From contig JAHDBJ010000013.1 of the NCBI GenBank assembly GCA_020630435.1, positions 62,001 through 126,000 of the forward strand: DNA of 64,000 bases, read 5' to 3'. The notes beneath the pieces are model-generated. The model had not been told where the DNA came from, made no database searches, and saw only the letters and a list, made by a program, of their open reading frames with translations. The position numbers and the translations under genes were made by a program. Below are positions 26,479-35,685 of this stretch, piece after piece (the first letter of the stretch is position 1; every line of letters starts with the position of its first letter). This stretch comes from Saprospiraceae bacterium. GTDB taxonomy: Bacteria > Bacteroidota > Bacteroidia > Chitinophagales > Saprospiraceae.

Positions 26479-29187
26479 ATGCGAACCAAAGCCCAGCTTT
26501 TATTCTTATTTCTTATTTTATCATCTTCAGTTTTTAGTCAGTTAGATAGTACTGCAGTTGCTTGGAAAGTCAAGGAGCTTATCCTTTTTCAAGAAGGAGA
26601 TCAAGCCTTTGATAAAATATTACCCAAAGAAAGTAAACTGGATAATTTACGCTTTATGGGAGAGGATATTGTAATTAATTTAGATGTTCCTTTAGATTTT
26701 CTGACAAAAGAATATGGTGATATGGAGCATGAAGAGTTAATTGAATCTGTTGCACCACATCTGTCAGAATTTGGGTTTTATAATGTGCAAATCAGAGCAA
26801 AAAACAAACAAGGTAAATATGAACCATTATCAATGTTTTTTGCTGAACAATTGCCTCCCTTAGATATTCCTCAATCCTATAATACAACAGGACTGCCTGG
26901 AGAATTTGCTAGAAGAAGTGTTATTGCGCTTGATAATCAAGCACAACCTTTTGGGCAATTGACGGGTAAAACAGTCTGGCTAAGTCCTGGTCATGGATGG
27001 CATTTTAATAGAAGAATAAAAGATTTTATAACACAAAGGCATAACAGTTTTGGTTTAGTGGAAGACTTTGGAACATCAGAAGCAATCAATTATTACCTTC
27101 TAAAATACCTATACAATTCAGGTGGTAATATATGGTCTGTTCGAGAGCGAGATATGAATGAACATGAAGTTATTGTGGATAATGATGATGGAAGCCCTAC
27201 CTATACAGAGGTTGGAACGTGGACTACAAGTAAATCTAAAGGGTATAATAATAGTACCTATAAATATTCTTGGTCTGTAGCAAAAGAAACAGCCGTTGCA
27301 GTTTATACTCCAGATATACCAGAAAGTGGTTGGTATTGGGTGTCTGTAAGGTATTTAGCTAGTGGAAATCGTTCAGAGGATGTTCGTTTTAAAGTGCAAC
27401 ACGCTGGAGGAGAGTCAACCGTTAGCATCAATCAAAAAACACATGGTTTAACATGGGTCTATCTAGGACAATTTTATTTTGAAAAAGGAACAACAGGTAA
27501 GGTAATGCTTAGTAATAAATCATCACAAGTTGGAGGGGCAATCATTGCAGATGCTGTTCGTTTTGGAGGAGGGAAAGCTACTATGATAGATTGTGATTTT
27601 GGTAAAAAAGGGAATGAACCTAGGCATGAGATGGCTGCTCGCTATTATGCTCAATTTCAAGGTTATCCCGAATGTAAAAATGATGTAGGAATACGTCCTG
27701 CTTACGCAGAGTGGGAGTTGGCGAAAGGAACAGCAGAAGAAAAAGCCAATGCAGTATATATTTCGTGGCATACAAATGCTGCAAATGGTATTGCTTCAGG
27801 AACAGAGACGTTCTCACATTCTTATCGTTCAACATGGAAGTCAAGAGCTTTAAGAAATTTTATACATGACCAATTGGTAAGCGATTTGCAAAAAGGGTGG
27901 GATAAGGATTGGAGAGATAGAGGGAAAAAATCTGCAGACTACGGAGAACTTCGAGGATTATTGACGATGCCAGGAGCATTAATTGAAATAGGATTTCATG
28001 ATAATGAAGAAGATGCTAAAGCATTAACAACACCTGCCTTTCGGCAAATAGCGGCAAGAGCTGTTTATAAGGGTATTGTTCGATACTTTGCTTCTAGAGA
28101 TGGCAAGAGTCCTGTTTTTTTACCAGAACCACCTACACATATTCTAGCAAAGAATGATGGCGAGGGGAATGTAAGTGTTTCTTGGAATGCACCAAAATTT
28201 GGAGGTGTATTAGGCGATGCAGCCAATGCTTATAAAGTCTATATCAGTGAACACGGCAAAGCCTTTCCTGGAGGAGGGTTTAAAGTGAATGAGACTTCTT
28301 ATACATTTACGGATTTAGAACCTGAAAAGACTTACTATATAAAAGTTGCTGCTACCAATGGGGGCGGAGAGTCTTTTCCCTCAAGTGTTGTAGCTGTTCG
28401 TACCCCTAAGAAAGGAGCTTCTATTCCTTTTTTGATTGTGGATGGTTTCGATCGCTTGGATCGATGGTCAGCGGTTAAAGAACAGGAAGCTGTTCCAAAA
28501 CATGCACCATTAGGTGAAACTCGAAGATTATTTATTGATCGAATGAATAATTATGATTATTCAGTTGATCACGCTCGTTCTATAGAAAAATTAGGTGTAG
28601 CATTCGATGGTGCAACCAATGAAGCGATTATTGATAAAAAAGTAACGTTAACAGATTATGGGACAATTGATTGGATTTTAGGAGAAGAATCCTCTGCCGA
28701 TCATACCTTGGATGCTAAAGAGCAGAGTTTATTAAAGGCCTTTCTTAAAAAAGGAGGAAATCTAATTATTTCAGGAGCGGAATTGGCCTATCATTTAGAT
28801 TATAAACGAGCAGGGCGAGATTTTTATAGAAATTATTTAAAAGCTAAATATGCAGGTGATAATGCAAAAACATCTAAATTTGAAGGGCGTTCGAGTACAG
28901 ATTTTAAAGGGATAAAAGATCATTTTAACAAACAAGGGCAGGGATATTATTTGGTGGATTATCCTGATGTATTATCTCCAAGTGGGGGTAGTAAGACCAT
29001 CGTAAAATACAGTAATGGAAAAACGGCAGCGATCGGATATAAGAAAAAGTTTGGTATTGTGAATTTTGGATTTCCTCTAGAGATGGTCAATCGTCAAGAG
29101 ACTCTAGACAAGATTTTTGCACAAGCAGCTAAGTTTTTGGACGCTATACCTAAAGAAGAACCCCAAGAAGAACCCGTGGAAGATTAG
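26479..29187 (+). CDS. secreted N-acetylmuramoyl-L-alanine amidase, multidomain
   Basis: 902 aa with signal peptide MRTKAQLLFLFLILSSSVFS. An amidase_3-type catalytic domain starts at WLSPGHGWHFNRR (about 168) and resumes with ISWHTNAANG and GALIEIGFHDN (about 427-515), giving the zinc His, Glu, His and catalytic Glu pattern. Between these halves, about 235-365, sits an inserted golvesin-type beta domain (SGWYWVSVRYLASGNRSEDV, IADAVRFGGG). A fibronectin type III domain follows (about 550-640), then a C-terminal region with a GATase-like feel (FLIVDGFDRLDRW, GGNLIISGAELA). It probably cuts the peptide stem from peptidoglycan in the periplasm or outside. There is no T9SS sorting domain. Confidence 0.85.
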   Translation: MRTKAQLLFLFLILSSSVFSQLDSTAVAWKVKELILFQEGDQAFDKILPKESKLDNLRFMGEDIVINLDVPLDFLTKEYGDMEHEELIESVAPHLSEFGFYNVQIRAKNKQGKYEPLSMFFAEQLPPLDIPQSYNTTGLPGEFARRSVIALDNQAQPFGQLTGKTVWLSPGHGWHFNRRIKDFITQRHNSFGLVEDFGTSEAINYYLLKYLYNSGGNIWSVRERDMNEHEVIVDNDDGSPTYTEVGTWTTSKSKGYNNSTYKYSWSVAKETAVAVYTPDIPESGWYWVSVRYLASGNRSEDVRFKVQHAGGESTVSINQKTHGLTWVYLGQFYFEKGTTGKVMLSNKSSQVGGAIIADAVRFGGGKATMIDCDFGKKGNEPRHEMAARYYAQFQGYPECKNDVGIRPAYAEWELAKGTAEEKANAVYISWHTNAANGIASGTETFSHSYRSTWKSRALRNFIHDQLVSDLQKGWDKDWRDRGKKSADYGELRGLLTMPGALIEIGFHDNEEDAKALTTPAFRQIAARAVYKGIVRYFASRDGKSPVFLPEPPTHILAKNDGEGNVSVSWNAPKFGGVLGDAANAYKVYISEHGKAFPGGGFKVNETSYTFTDLEPEKTYYIKVAATNGGGESFPSSVVAVRTPKKGASIPFLIVDGFDRLDRWSAVKEQEAVPKHAPLGETRRLFIDRMNNYDYSVDHARSIEKLGVAFDGATNEAIIDKKVTLTDYGTIDWILGEESSADHTLDAKEQSLLKAFLKKGGNLIISGAELAYHLDYKRAGRDFYRNYLKAKYAGDNAKTSKFEGRSSTDFKGIKDHFNKQGQGYYLVDYPDVLSPSGGSKTIVKYSNGKTAAIGYKKKFGIVNFGFPLEMVNRQETLDKIFAQAAKFLDAIPKEEPQEEPVED

Positions 29188-30029
29188 AACGTTAACTTTT
29201 TCATCCAGTTGGAAAATATGGCTTTTTCTTTTTCGGAACCATCAAAAAAAGAATTGGATACACTCAAATGTGTTCCATTTTCAATAAGGTGAAATTCGAT
29301 AACAGTTGGATTGAAGCGACGCATTTTTTCAACAAAAGAAAAATTACTCTTAAAACTAACCATACCATCATTTGCACCATGTACACAAAGTACAGGCAAA
29401 TGTTCATTATCTTGTATATAGTTAATTGGATTCGCAGCCAAAAATTGATCACTTCCCTTTTGGCCAGCATACATTCGTAGTATATTTCCTTGTTTCATTT
29501 CGTTTAAATCCAAAGGACTTACATATGCAAATAAACCTGCAAATAGCTCTTGGCTAAGACCATATTTTGCTAAGATTTTTCTATTATATAAAAGATGGGC
29601 TGCTAGATGTCCTCCTGCAGAAGTACCTCCTAATAAGATTTTTTTATGAGAAAGATTTCGTTCTTTTAAAATGTTCAGAGTTGTTAATAATGCTTGTGTT
29701 ATATCTTCTCGCATATGCTTATAATGATATAGTGGCAACATACGATAGGTCCAGTTGAATACGACAAAACCTTGATCAACAAAAAATTGAGCAGTAGATT
29801 TAAACATTTCTGGACCACCAGAAATCCATGCTCCTCCATGAATATAGATTACGACACCTTTAATCGCAAGACTAGGATTTTTGGGCTTCATAAATAGCAT
29901 TCGTTGTCGCCAGCTTCGACCATATTTAATTTTTTCGATGTACATATCATTGCGTCGAAGGCGATACATTCCGACAACGTGTTGTGGCAAGCGGAGTAGT
30001 TCGTGTAGGGTTGTTCCTTTTGAGAACAT
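29184..30029 (-). CDS. alpha/beta-hydrolase, esterase/lipase (HSL-like)
   Basis: 281 aa. VVIYIHGGAWISGG (about 57-70) is the oxyanion-hole motif, and GGTSAGGHLAAHL (about 137-149) holds the nucleophile Ser in GxSxG. The acid is in CVHGANDGMVSF and the catalytic His in ENGTHLSVSN near the C-terminus. Members hydrolyse short-chain esters. The substrate is unknown. There is no signal peptide. The stop overlaps the end of the amidase gene by four bases. Confidence 0.85.
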   Translation of the reverse strand: MFSKGTTLHELLRLPQHVVGMYRLRRNDMYIEKIKYGRSWRQRMLFMKPKNPSLAIKGVVIYIHGGAWISGGPEMFKSTAQFFVDQGFVVFNWTYRMLPLYHYKHMREDITQALLTTLNILKERNLSHKKILLGGTSAGGHLAAHLLYNRKILAKYGLSQELFAGLFAYVSPLDLNEMKQGNILRMYAGQKGSDQFLAANPINYIQDNEHLPVLCVHGANDGMVSFKSNFSFVEKMRRFNPTVIEFHLIENGTHLSVSNSFFDGSEKEKAIFSNWMKKLTF

Positions 30030-30408
30030 TTGCAGTTGATTTAGTTTTATTAAGCTCTTTTTAGATAGAAGTTGTTCAAAAATAGCTTATTAGCTTCTAA
30101 AAAAGTGCAATGGAAACAAAAATTCAATTTTAATAAGTTCAGCAGCCATTCTTGAACAACTTCATAATGTTAGCCTAAAACTATTAAAAAATATGTTTCT
30201 TAGAAAAATCTTTTTATAAATATAATTATTAAACAAGGTCATAATAAGCAACAATGTATATTGTTTTAGGTTTAAAACTAGTTACCATAATCATACATAC
30301 ATATAATATTTTATATGTGTTCTTGTTGTGTCACAGTTGTTTTAATTTATCCTGATATAATGAATCTACTTTTGTTCATATTAAGACAAAAGCAGTTGAG
30401 ATAAAACT
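30030..30408. other. intergenic region with MITE-like copy B
   Basis: 379 bases between divergent genes. The left part holds the repeat at 30068-30163. The right part is AT-rich with no clear promoter consensus or open frame. Confidence 0.4.
30068..30163 (-). repeat. short inverted-terminus repeat (MITE-like), copy B
   Basis: 96 bases with ends GAAGTTGTTCAAAAATAGCT (30068-30087) and AGCCATTCTTGAACAACTTC (30144-30163). They are inverted repeats with two mismatches in 20. On the minus strand its first 41 and last 31 bases match copy A at 22899; the central 20-25 bases differ. It sits in the spacer between the esterase and EEP-like genes. Confidence 0.7.
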
Positions 30409-31446
30409 TTGATTTTAAAAACATTCAGATTACTTTTGTCAATAATACAAGCAATAACTACTATGGACCTTATTCTTAGATTTATGACAACAAATTTGTT
30501 TAGTAAGCAAATGTTAGAGCATATCATTGCTGCTATATTTATATTTGGAGCAATTTTAACTGTTGTGCCTTTTGAATTAGGGATTTCTAAGATAACCTCC
30601 AATTATGCGGTACAGATTATGTTTGCATATTTAATCTTGGGAGTCTTATTTCTTTTTATACGCCGACAAAGGTTAGTTTTTATTAGTTTTTTTTGTTGTG
30701 GTGCTTTATGTCTTTTCTTGAAAAAAAACTCGAATGCAACGATTATGTTTCCTAAAAAACATAAAAGTACAGCATTAAAAGTGGCTTGTGTGAATACCTC
30801 TGATACGGATGGCAATTATAAGAGTCTAGTTGATGATTTGAAAAAATTAGATGCTGATTTAATCTCTATACAAGAAGTTACCCCTGACTGGGTCTCTGTG
30901 TTAGAGGCAGGATTGTCGGAAGTATTTCCTTATTCGAAGTCCGTTGTTCGGATTGACTTTTTTGGTCAAGCCGTCTTTTCAAAATATCCTTTAGAAGAAG
31001 TAGATACCTTCCATTATAAAGATATTCCAAATATTATTGGTAAAGTTCGACCTAAGGGGTCGAGAAATCCTATATTATTTGTGAGTTCACATACAGCACC
31101 TTCTTTTGAAAGTCGGAGTTTTTATGAAGACTTGAAACGCCATTTAAATACGATTACGGATAATGTTAAAAACTATAATGGAGGGAAGATTGCTCTGGGT
31201 ACGTTCAATACTGTTGAGTGGTCGGCAGAAATCCAAGATTTTAGGTATCAATTACAACTAAATAATAGTCGTCGAAATAGTAATCCTTTCACAGAAATAC
31301 CATATGATCATATCTTTTATTCTGAGGATTTAGAATGTACGAATTTCACAAAAGTATACTCTTCTAATTCCGATGTGTCGGCTATCGGTATACAAGGTAC
31401 GTATCAATTTAAAAGTGATGAAGAGATTGAAAAAACAGTTCAATAG
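30409..31446 (+). CDS. membrane EEP-fold protein (endonuclease/exonuclease/phosphatase-like), degenerate
   Basis: 345 aa. Three membrane helices (about 35-55, 62-80 and 85-100) precede an EEP domain (120-335) resembling YafD-type proteins: LKKLDADLISIQEVTPDWVS with the metal-binding Glu, SSHTAPS, and IPYDHIFYS. Two normally invariant sites look lost. GDFN reads GTFN, removing the catalytic Asp, and the final SDH reads SDV, removing the His. It is probably a pseudoenzyme. The start is a TTG giving MILKTFRLLL; an ATG 18 codons in is the alternative. Its 3' end overlaps dgkA by 29 bases. Confidence 0.75.
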   Translation: MILKTFRLLLSIIQAITTMDLILRFMTTNLFSKQMLEHIIAAIFIFGAILTVVPFELGISKITSNYAVQIMFAYLILGVLFLFIRRQRLVFISFFCCGALCLFLKKNSNATIMFPKKHKSTALKVACVNTSDTDGNYKSLVDDLKKLDADLISIQEVTPDWVSVLEAGLSEVFPYSKSVVRIDFFGQAVFSKYPLEEVDTFHYKDIPNIIGKVRPKGSRNPILFVSSHTAPSFESRSFYEDLKRHLNTITDNVKNYNGGKIALGTFNTVEWSAEIQDFRYQLQLNNSRRNSNPFTEIPYDHIFYSEDLECTNFTKVYSSNSDVSAIGIQGTYQFKSDEEIEKTVQ

Positions 31447-31786
31447 CTTCAGATATGCTATCAAGGGAATTATTGAACTTATACGAACTCAATTTAATGC
31501 CCGTATCCATCTTTTTGCAGCTGCTATTGTAATATTAGCAGGCTTTTACTTTAATATTAGTACTACAGAATGGTGTCTATGCATTTTTGCTATAGCAACT
31601 GTGCTTGCTGCAGAAGGTTTCAATACAGCATTAGAATTTTTGACAGACTTAGTATCACCTGACTATCATGAACTAGCAGGAAAGACAAAGGACGTTGCTG
31701 CTGGAGCCGTATTACTTACAGCTATTGGAGCAGCAATTATAGGATTGATTATTTTTCTACCAAAAATTTGGTTGCTATTTTATTAG
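31418..31786 (+). CDS. dgkA: diacylglycerol kinase, integral membrane type
   Basis: 122 aa from the ATG at 31418, inside the end of the preceding frame. It has an N-terminal amphipathic segment (MKRLKKQFNSFRYAIKGI), three membrane helices, NARIH near residue 30, and the catalytic AEGFNTALEFLTD and GKTKDVAAGAVLL. It phosphorylates diacylglycerol or undecaprenol. The frame stays open 15 codons further upstream, but the chosen start matches the family's length and N-terminus. Confidence 0.9.
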   Translation: MKRLKKQFNSFRYAIKGIIELIRTQFNARIHLFAAAIVILAGFYFNISTTEWCLCIFAIATVLAAEGFNTALEFLTDLVSPDYHELAGKTKDVAAGAVLLTAIGAAIIGLIIFLPKIWLLFY

Positions 31787-31941
31787 ATAGCTCTAAGCGC
31801 ATATACTAAAAATGTCAGTACAAATGGTAGGGGAACCCAGAAAAACTGAGGTATAAAAATTAGCATTGCTACACATATAATTAGAGAGATTAAAAATAAT
31901 CCCCAATAACCTACCGTTGATGATTTTTCTTCAGAACTCAT
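31783..31941 (-). CDS. small hypothetical membrane protein
   Basis: 52 aa from ATG: a polar N-terminus (MSSEEKSSTVGYWG) and two closely spaced helices. A TTG nine codons upstream also exists, but the ATG is preferred. It overlaps the convergent dgkA stop by four bases. Function unknown. The polar-then-hydrophobic layout and clean start suggest a real gene rather than chance. Confidence 0.55.
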   Translation of the reverse strand: MSSEEKSSTVGYWGLFLISLIICVAMLIFIPQFFWVPLPFVLTFLVYALRAI

Positions 31942-32024
31942 AATTGTTATTTTAAAATTCAACTGCAAAACTACACAACATGAATTACAATTATAAAAAA
32001 AGTGCTGCTTTTTTTATAACAAAA

Positions 32025-32053
32025 ACGCCTGCCCCACGAGTGAGACAGACGCA
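32025..32053 (-). terminator. terminator of the HtrA gene
   Basis: Read leftward, TGCGTCTGTCTCA pairs with TGGGGCAGGCGT (with G-U pairs) around a short loop, then TTTTTGTT. A second AT-rich hairpin (AAAAAAAG...CTTTTTTT) lies just beyond at about 31995-32015. Confidence 0.75.
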
Positions 32054-32112
32054 TCAAAACAAAACGAAAAACCAACTTTAAACAAGATTTCTCTTGATGT
32101 TCTTATATATCT

Positions 32113-33291
32113 TTAGATTGCTTTCAATGTTACAGGTAACTCTTTTATTGTCCCTTTTCTATTGATTTTTAAACTAATAATATCTCCAGCTTTTTTATTT
32201 CGGATGATTTCGAGTAAGTCTGCACCTTCTTTTATTTTTGTACCATCTACAGCTATGATGACATCGTTTGGTAAAAGCCCCGCATATTGCCCTGAACCAC
32301 CGTCGAATACTCTTCTAACAATTACACCTTTATTAAAGTTCAATCCAAGTTCATTTGCATTATCGTCATTCAAATCTTCTATTTCTATACCAATTGCTGC
32401 CCTTTGAGAACTTCCAAACTCTATAATATCATCTACGATCTTTTTCATCAAATTGGTTGGGATAGCAAATGAATATCCAGCATAAGCTCCAGTTCTTGAA
32501 ATAATAGCTGTATTAATTCCTATTAAATCACCATTTACATTAACTAATGCGCCACCACTATTTCCAGGATTAACGACGGCATCTGTTTGTATAAATTCTT
32601 CAATTTTATACTTTTCTCTAATTATTCCGATATTTCTGCCCTTTGCACTAATAATCCCTGCAGTAACAGTTGAATTGAGATCAAAAGGATTACCTACGGC
32701 TAAGGCCCACTCGCCAACCTCTACTTTGTCCGAATCGGCAATCTTCAAAGTAGGAAAACCAAAACCTTCTATTTTTATAACTGCTAAGTCGGTTGTCGGA
32801 TCTTTACCAATCACTTTAGCTTTGAATATCCGATCATCATATAAGGTAACTTCTACTTCATCGGCAAAATCAACGACATGATTATTTGTAATAATATAGC
32901 CATCTTCAGAATAAATTACACCAGAACCTGTTCCTTTACGAGGTTGACCGTAAGGGTTACCAAAGAAAAAATCAAAATTGTCACCAAATAAATCAGAAAA
33001 AGGATTGTCGTTGTCTCTCGGTGTTTTCTTTCTCCTTTCGGCTAAAGCATCTTTAGATTGAGATGCTGATATATGTACAACCGCAGGCATAGATTTTTGG
33101 GCAGCAACTCTAAAATCTAAGGACGTTCCAGTAGCACCAGCAGGTACATTAATATTATTAATGTTTCTAGCTTCAAAGTTTTGGGTTGGGTGAAGTTGGT
33201 TTGAACCCATATACCATAGACCTCCTAAAGTGATAAGTCCTCCAAAAACACTTGCTAGAATTAATGTGAAAAATTGTTTTATCTGACCCAT
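32113..33291 (-). CDS. HtrA/Deg family periplasmic serine protease
   Basis: 392 aa. An N-terminal membrane anchor or signal (6-27) is followed by a trypsin-like domain with the triad His138 (NNHVVDFAD), Asp168 (TTDLAVIKI) and Ser245 (NPGNSGGALV). One PDZ domain occupies about 295-390 (GVIVRRVFDGGSGQYAGLLP). It degrades or refolds damaged envelope proteins. A Gly/Asn/Phe-rich segment near 95-115 corresponds to the LA-loop. A single PDZ domain is closer to DegS/HtrA than to DegP. Confidence 0.93.
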   Translation of the reverse strand: MGQIKQFFTLILASVFGGLITLGGLWYMGSNQLHPTQNFEARNINNINVPAGATGTSLDFRVAAQKSMPAVVHISASQSKDALAERRKKTPRDNDNPFSDLFGDNFDFFFGNPYGQPRKGTGSGVIYSEDGYIITNNHVVDFADEVEVTLYDDRIFKAKVIGKDPTTDLAVIKIEGFGFPTLKIADSDKVEVGEWALAVGNPFDLNSTVTAGIISAKGRNIGIIREKYKIEEFIQTDAVVNPGNSGGALVNVNGDLIGINTAIISRTGAYAGYSFAIPTNLMKKIVDDIIEFGSSQRAAIGIEIEDLNDDNANELGLNFNKGVIVRRVFDGGSGQYAGLLPNDVIIAVDGTKIKEGADLLEIIRNKKAGDIISLKINRKGTIKELPVTLKAI

Positions 33292-33554
33292 ATTTGTGTT
33301 TCGTTTTTATTTTTCTTAACGCTTGGTATAGAGCATTGTTTCTGGTGAAAATAATTTTAACACGATCTTAACAGCCAATTAGTTGTAAGAAAAAATATTT
33401 TTTAAAATACTAAAATAAATAGACTATGTAATACCAAAAATCCTTTATGTTAAACTTAAGATGAGATCTATGTTTTGATGAAATTTAAGTATCTTCATGC
33501 CCGTAATTAACCAATACGAAATTCTCCTTTGTGGAATAAAAAAATAAAGTCGAA

Positions 33555-33935
33555 ATGAAATATTTAGCCATTTTAATAATTATTACTGTTCTAGGATTAA
33601 TTGCTTGTCAGCCAGTATCTAAGACCGCTTCTGTTTTAGAGCCTGCTGCTTTCCAGAAAGCTTTTCAAGAATCTAATGCACCTTATTTATTAGATGTAAG
33701 AACACCCGAAGAAGTCGCTCAAGGAAATATAGAAGGGCATATGCACATTGATTTTTTTGAAGATAACTTTGAGGCAGAACTCAAGAAATTAGATAATAGT
33801 CGTCCTGTTTTTGTGTATTGTAAAAGTGGAGGAAGAAGTGGAAAAACAGCGGCTAAATTAGAGGCGATAGGGTTCAAAGAAATCTACGATCTGAAAGGAG
33901 GTTATACGGCTTGGAATGCTGCTAATAAGGAATAA
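33555..33935 (+). CDS. rhodanese-like domain lipoprotein
   Basis: 126 aa. The lipoprotein signal MKYLAILIIITVLGLIAC places the lipid on Cys18. The rhodanese domain (about 28-125) starts YLLDVRTPEEV and has the active loop VYCKSGGRSGKTA with its cysteine. LKGGYTAWNAAN at the end is the usual terminal motif. It could transfer or sense sulfane sulfur in the periplasm. No sulfur gene is adjacent, so the role is open. Confidence 0.88.
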   Translation: MKYLAILIIITVLGLIACQPVSKTASVLEPAAFQKAFQESNAPYLLDVRTPEEVAQGNIEGHMHIDFFEDNFEAELKKLDNSRPVFVYCKSGGRSGKTAAKLEAIGFKEIYDLKGGYTAWNAANKE

Positions 33936-33995
33936 ATGAGTTGTAGTTATCGCCCTTTTTTGATACTTGAACTATTTAATTCTACAAGTAGTTAC

Positions 33996-34021
33996 TTGGA
34001 TAAACATTTTTTGTATTTTTG
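33996..34021 (+). promoter_or_regulatory. candidate promoter of asnS
   Basis: TATTTTTG (34014-34021) matches TAnnTTTG exactly. A TTG lies at 33996-33998, with a spacer of 15 that is shorter than usual. The start codon is 65 bases downstream. Confidence 0.45.
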
Positions 34022-34085
34022 CACTCTTTTAAATGCGGAGTATGCCGTATGTTTTATCTAAATAGTCAAACTGAAATCAAAAACA

Positions 34086-35609
34086 ATGCACCAGTTTATT
34101 GAAGACTTAGCTCAACACGAAGGAAAAGAAGTTACGCTTAAAGGTTGGGTTTATAATGCTCGCTTTGGGAAAGCAAACATTTTTTTGGAACTACGAGACG
34201 GAACAGGTTTTATCCAGTGTGTCATTTCTCAGGATATGGTTTCAGAAGAAGCATTCGAAGCGGCTAAGAAATTAGCAAGAGAGGCTGCTTTAAAACTTGT
34301 AGGAATTGTAGTTAAGGATGAGCGACAAATGGGTGGTTTTGAAATCCAAGTTTCTGCCCTAGAAGTTTATGGTTATTCTAAGGACTACCCAATTAAAGTT
34401 AATGAAAATGAACATGGAGCAAGATTTCTAGCAGATAAAAGACATCTATGGTTGCGTTCCAAGCGTCAATGGGCTATTATGCGTGTTCGTAACGAAATCA
34501 TTATGGCAATCCATGAATTTTTTCAGACGAATGGTTTTGTACAAATGGATTCTCCAATCTTTACAGGAAATGCTTGTGAAGGAACAACCGAATTATTTGA
34601 AACAGACTTTTTTGGTGATCCAGCCTATCTTTCTCAATCAGGACAATTATATGCAGAAGCGACAGCCTTAGCAATGGGTCGAGTTTACACCTTTGGGCCT
34701 ACCTTTAGAGCCGAAAAATCAGATACGCCTCGTCATTTATCGGAATTCTGGATGATAGAACCAGAAATGGCGTTTTTTGATTTAGATATGGATATGGATT
34801 TGATAGAAAACTTTACGAAACATATCGTAAACAGAGTTATAAAAAATAAGCGGGTCGAATTAGACACATTGGGAAGAGATATTTCTAAACTTGAAAATGT
34901 AAACCAAAAATTTCCTAGAGTTCCTTATAGTGAAGCGGTAAAGATTCTTCGTGGAGAAGTAGAGGTAAATGGTAAAAATGCTATTGCTATTCAAGAACAA
35001 GATATTGAAGATGCTAAAAAAGGCATTGAAGAAAAAACGGCTGAAATTGCAGAACGTGAAGCGACAATAAAATCAGGCGTAAAGAAAGGGGTACGAAAGT
35101 TTAACGAAGCTAAAATTATTGTACTAAGAGGAGAAATTGCAGAATTGGAAGAAAAATTAAGAAATCTTCCAAAGTGGATAACGTCTGCTAAAAATTTTGA
35201 AATGGGGAGTGATTTTGGTAACTCGGATGAAACAGTATTAACTAGAGTATTTGATGCTCCAGTTATGGTTTATAACTGGCCTGCAAAAATCAAATCTTTC
35301 TACATGAAAGAGGTAGATGGTAACCCCGATTTGGTGAAAGGAGTTGATCTTTTAGCACCTGATGGCTTTGGAGAAATTGTAGGAGGCTCAGAAAGAGAAA
35401 CAGATTTAGATATATTGGTTCGAAAAATAAAAGAGCATGACTTGCCAATGGAAGCTTTTGAGTGGTATGTTGATTTACGCCGCTTTGGCTCTGTTCCTCA
35501 TTCGGGATTTGGATTAGGTTTAGAACGTATGGTACGGTGGATTTGTGATATTCATCACTTACGTGAAACAATACCATTTCCTAGGCGATATGGACGTTTA
35601 TTACCATAA
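34086..35609 (+). CDS. asnS: asparaginyl-tRNA synthetase with coiled-coil insertion
   Basis: 507 aa class II synthetase charging tRNA-Asn. An OB-fold anticodon domain (1-110; VTLKGWVYNARFGKANIFLE) precedes the catalytic core. Motif 2 is TFRAEKSDTPRHLSEFWMIE, and motif 3 is GFGLGLERMVRWI near the end. Between FPRVPYSEAVKIL and DETVLTRVF, about residues 295-370, is a charged insertion predicted as a helical coiled coil (DIEDAKKGIEEKTAEIAERE, EIAELEEKLRN). It replaces the short segment found in typical bacterial AsnRS of about 465 aa. I believe related Bacteroidota carry similar inserts, but cannot check. Confidence 0.95.
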   Translation: MHQFIEDLAQHEGKEVTLKGWVYNARFGKANIFLELRDGTGFIQCVISQDMVSEEAFEAAKKLAREAALKLVGIVVKDERQMGGFEIQVSALEVYGYSKDYPIKVNENEHGARFLADKRHLWLRSKRQWAIMRVRNEIIMAIHEFFQTNGFVQMDSPIFTGNACEGTTELFETDFFGDPAYLSQSGQLYAEATALAMGRVYTFGPTFRAEKSDTPRHLSEFWMIEPEMAFFDLDMDMDLIENFTKHIVNRVIKNKRVELDTLGRDISKLENVNQKFPRVPYSEAVKILRGEVEVNGKNAIAIQEQDIEDAKKGIEEKTAEIAEREATIKSGVKKGVRKFNEAKIIVLRGEIAELEEKLRNLPKWITSAKNFEMGSDFGNSDETVLTRVFDAPVMVYNWPAKIKSFYMKEVDGNPDLVKGVDLLAPDGFGEIVGGSERETDLDILVRKIKEHDLPMEAFEWYVDLRRFGSVPHSGFGLGLERMVRWICDIHHLRETIPFPRRYGRLLP

Positions 35610-35685
35610 TTTATTAGATAAAACCTTTTTATAAAGTACCTATTAAAATCGTTTCAACGAATTTTAATTTTTATTAAAAAATAAA

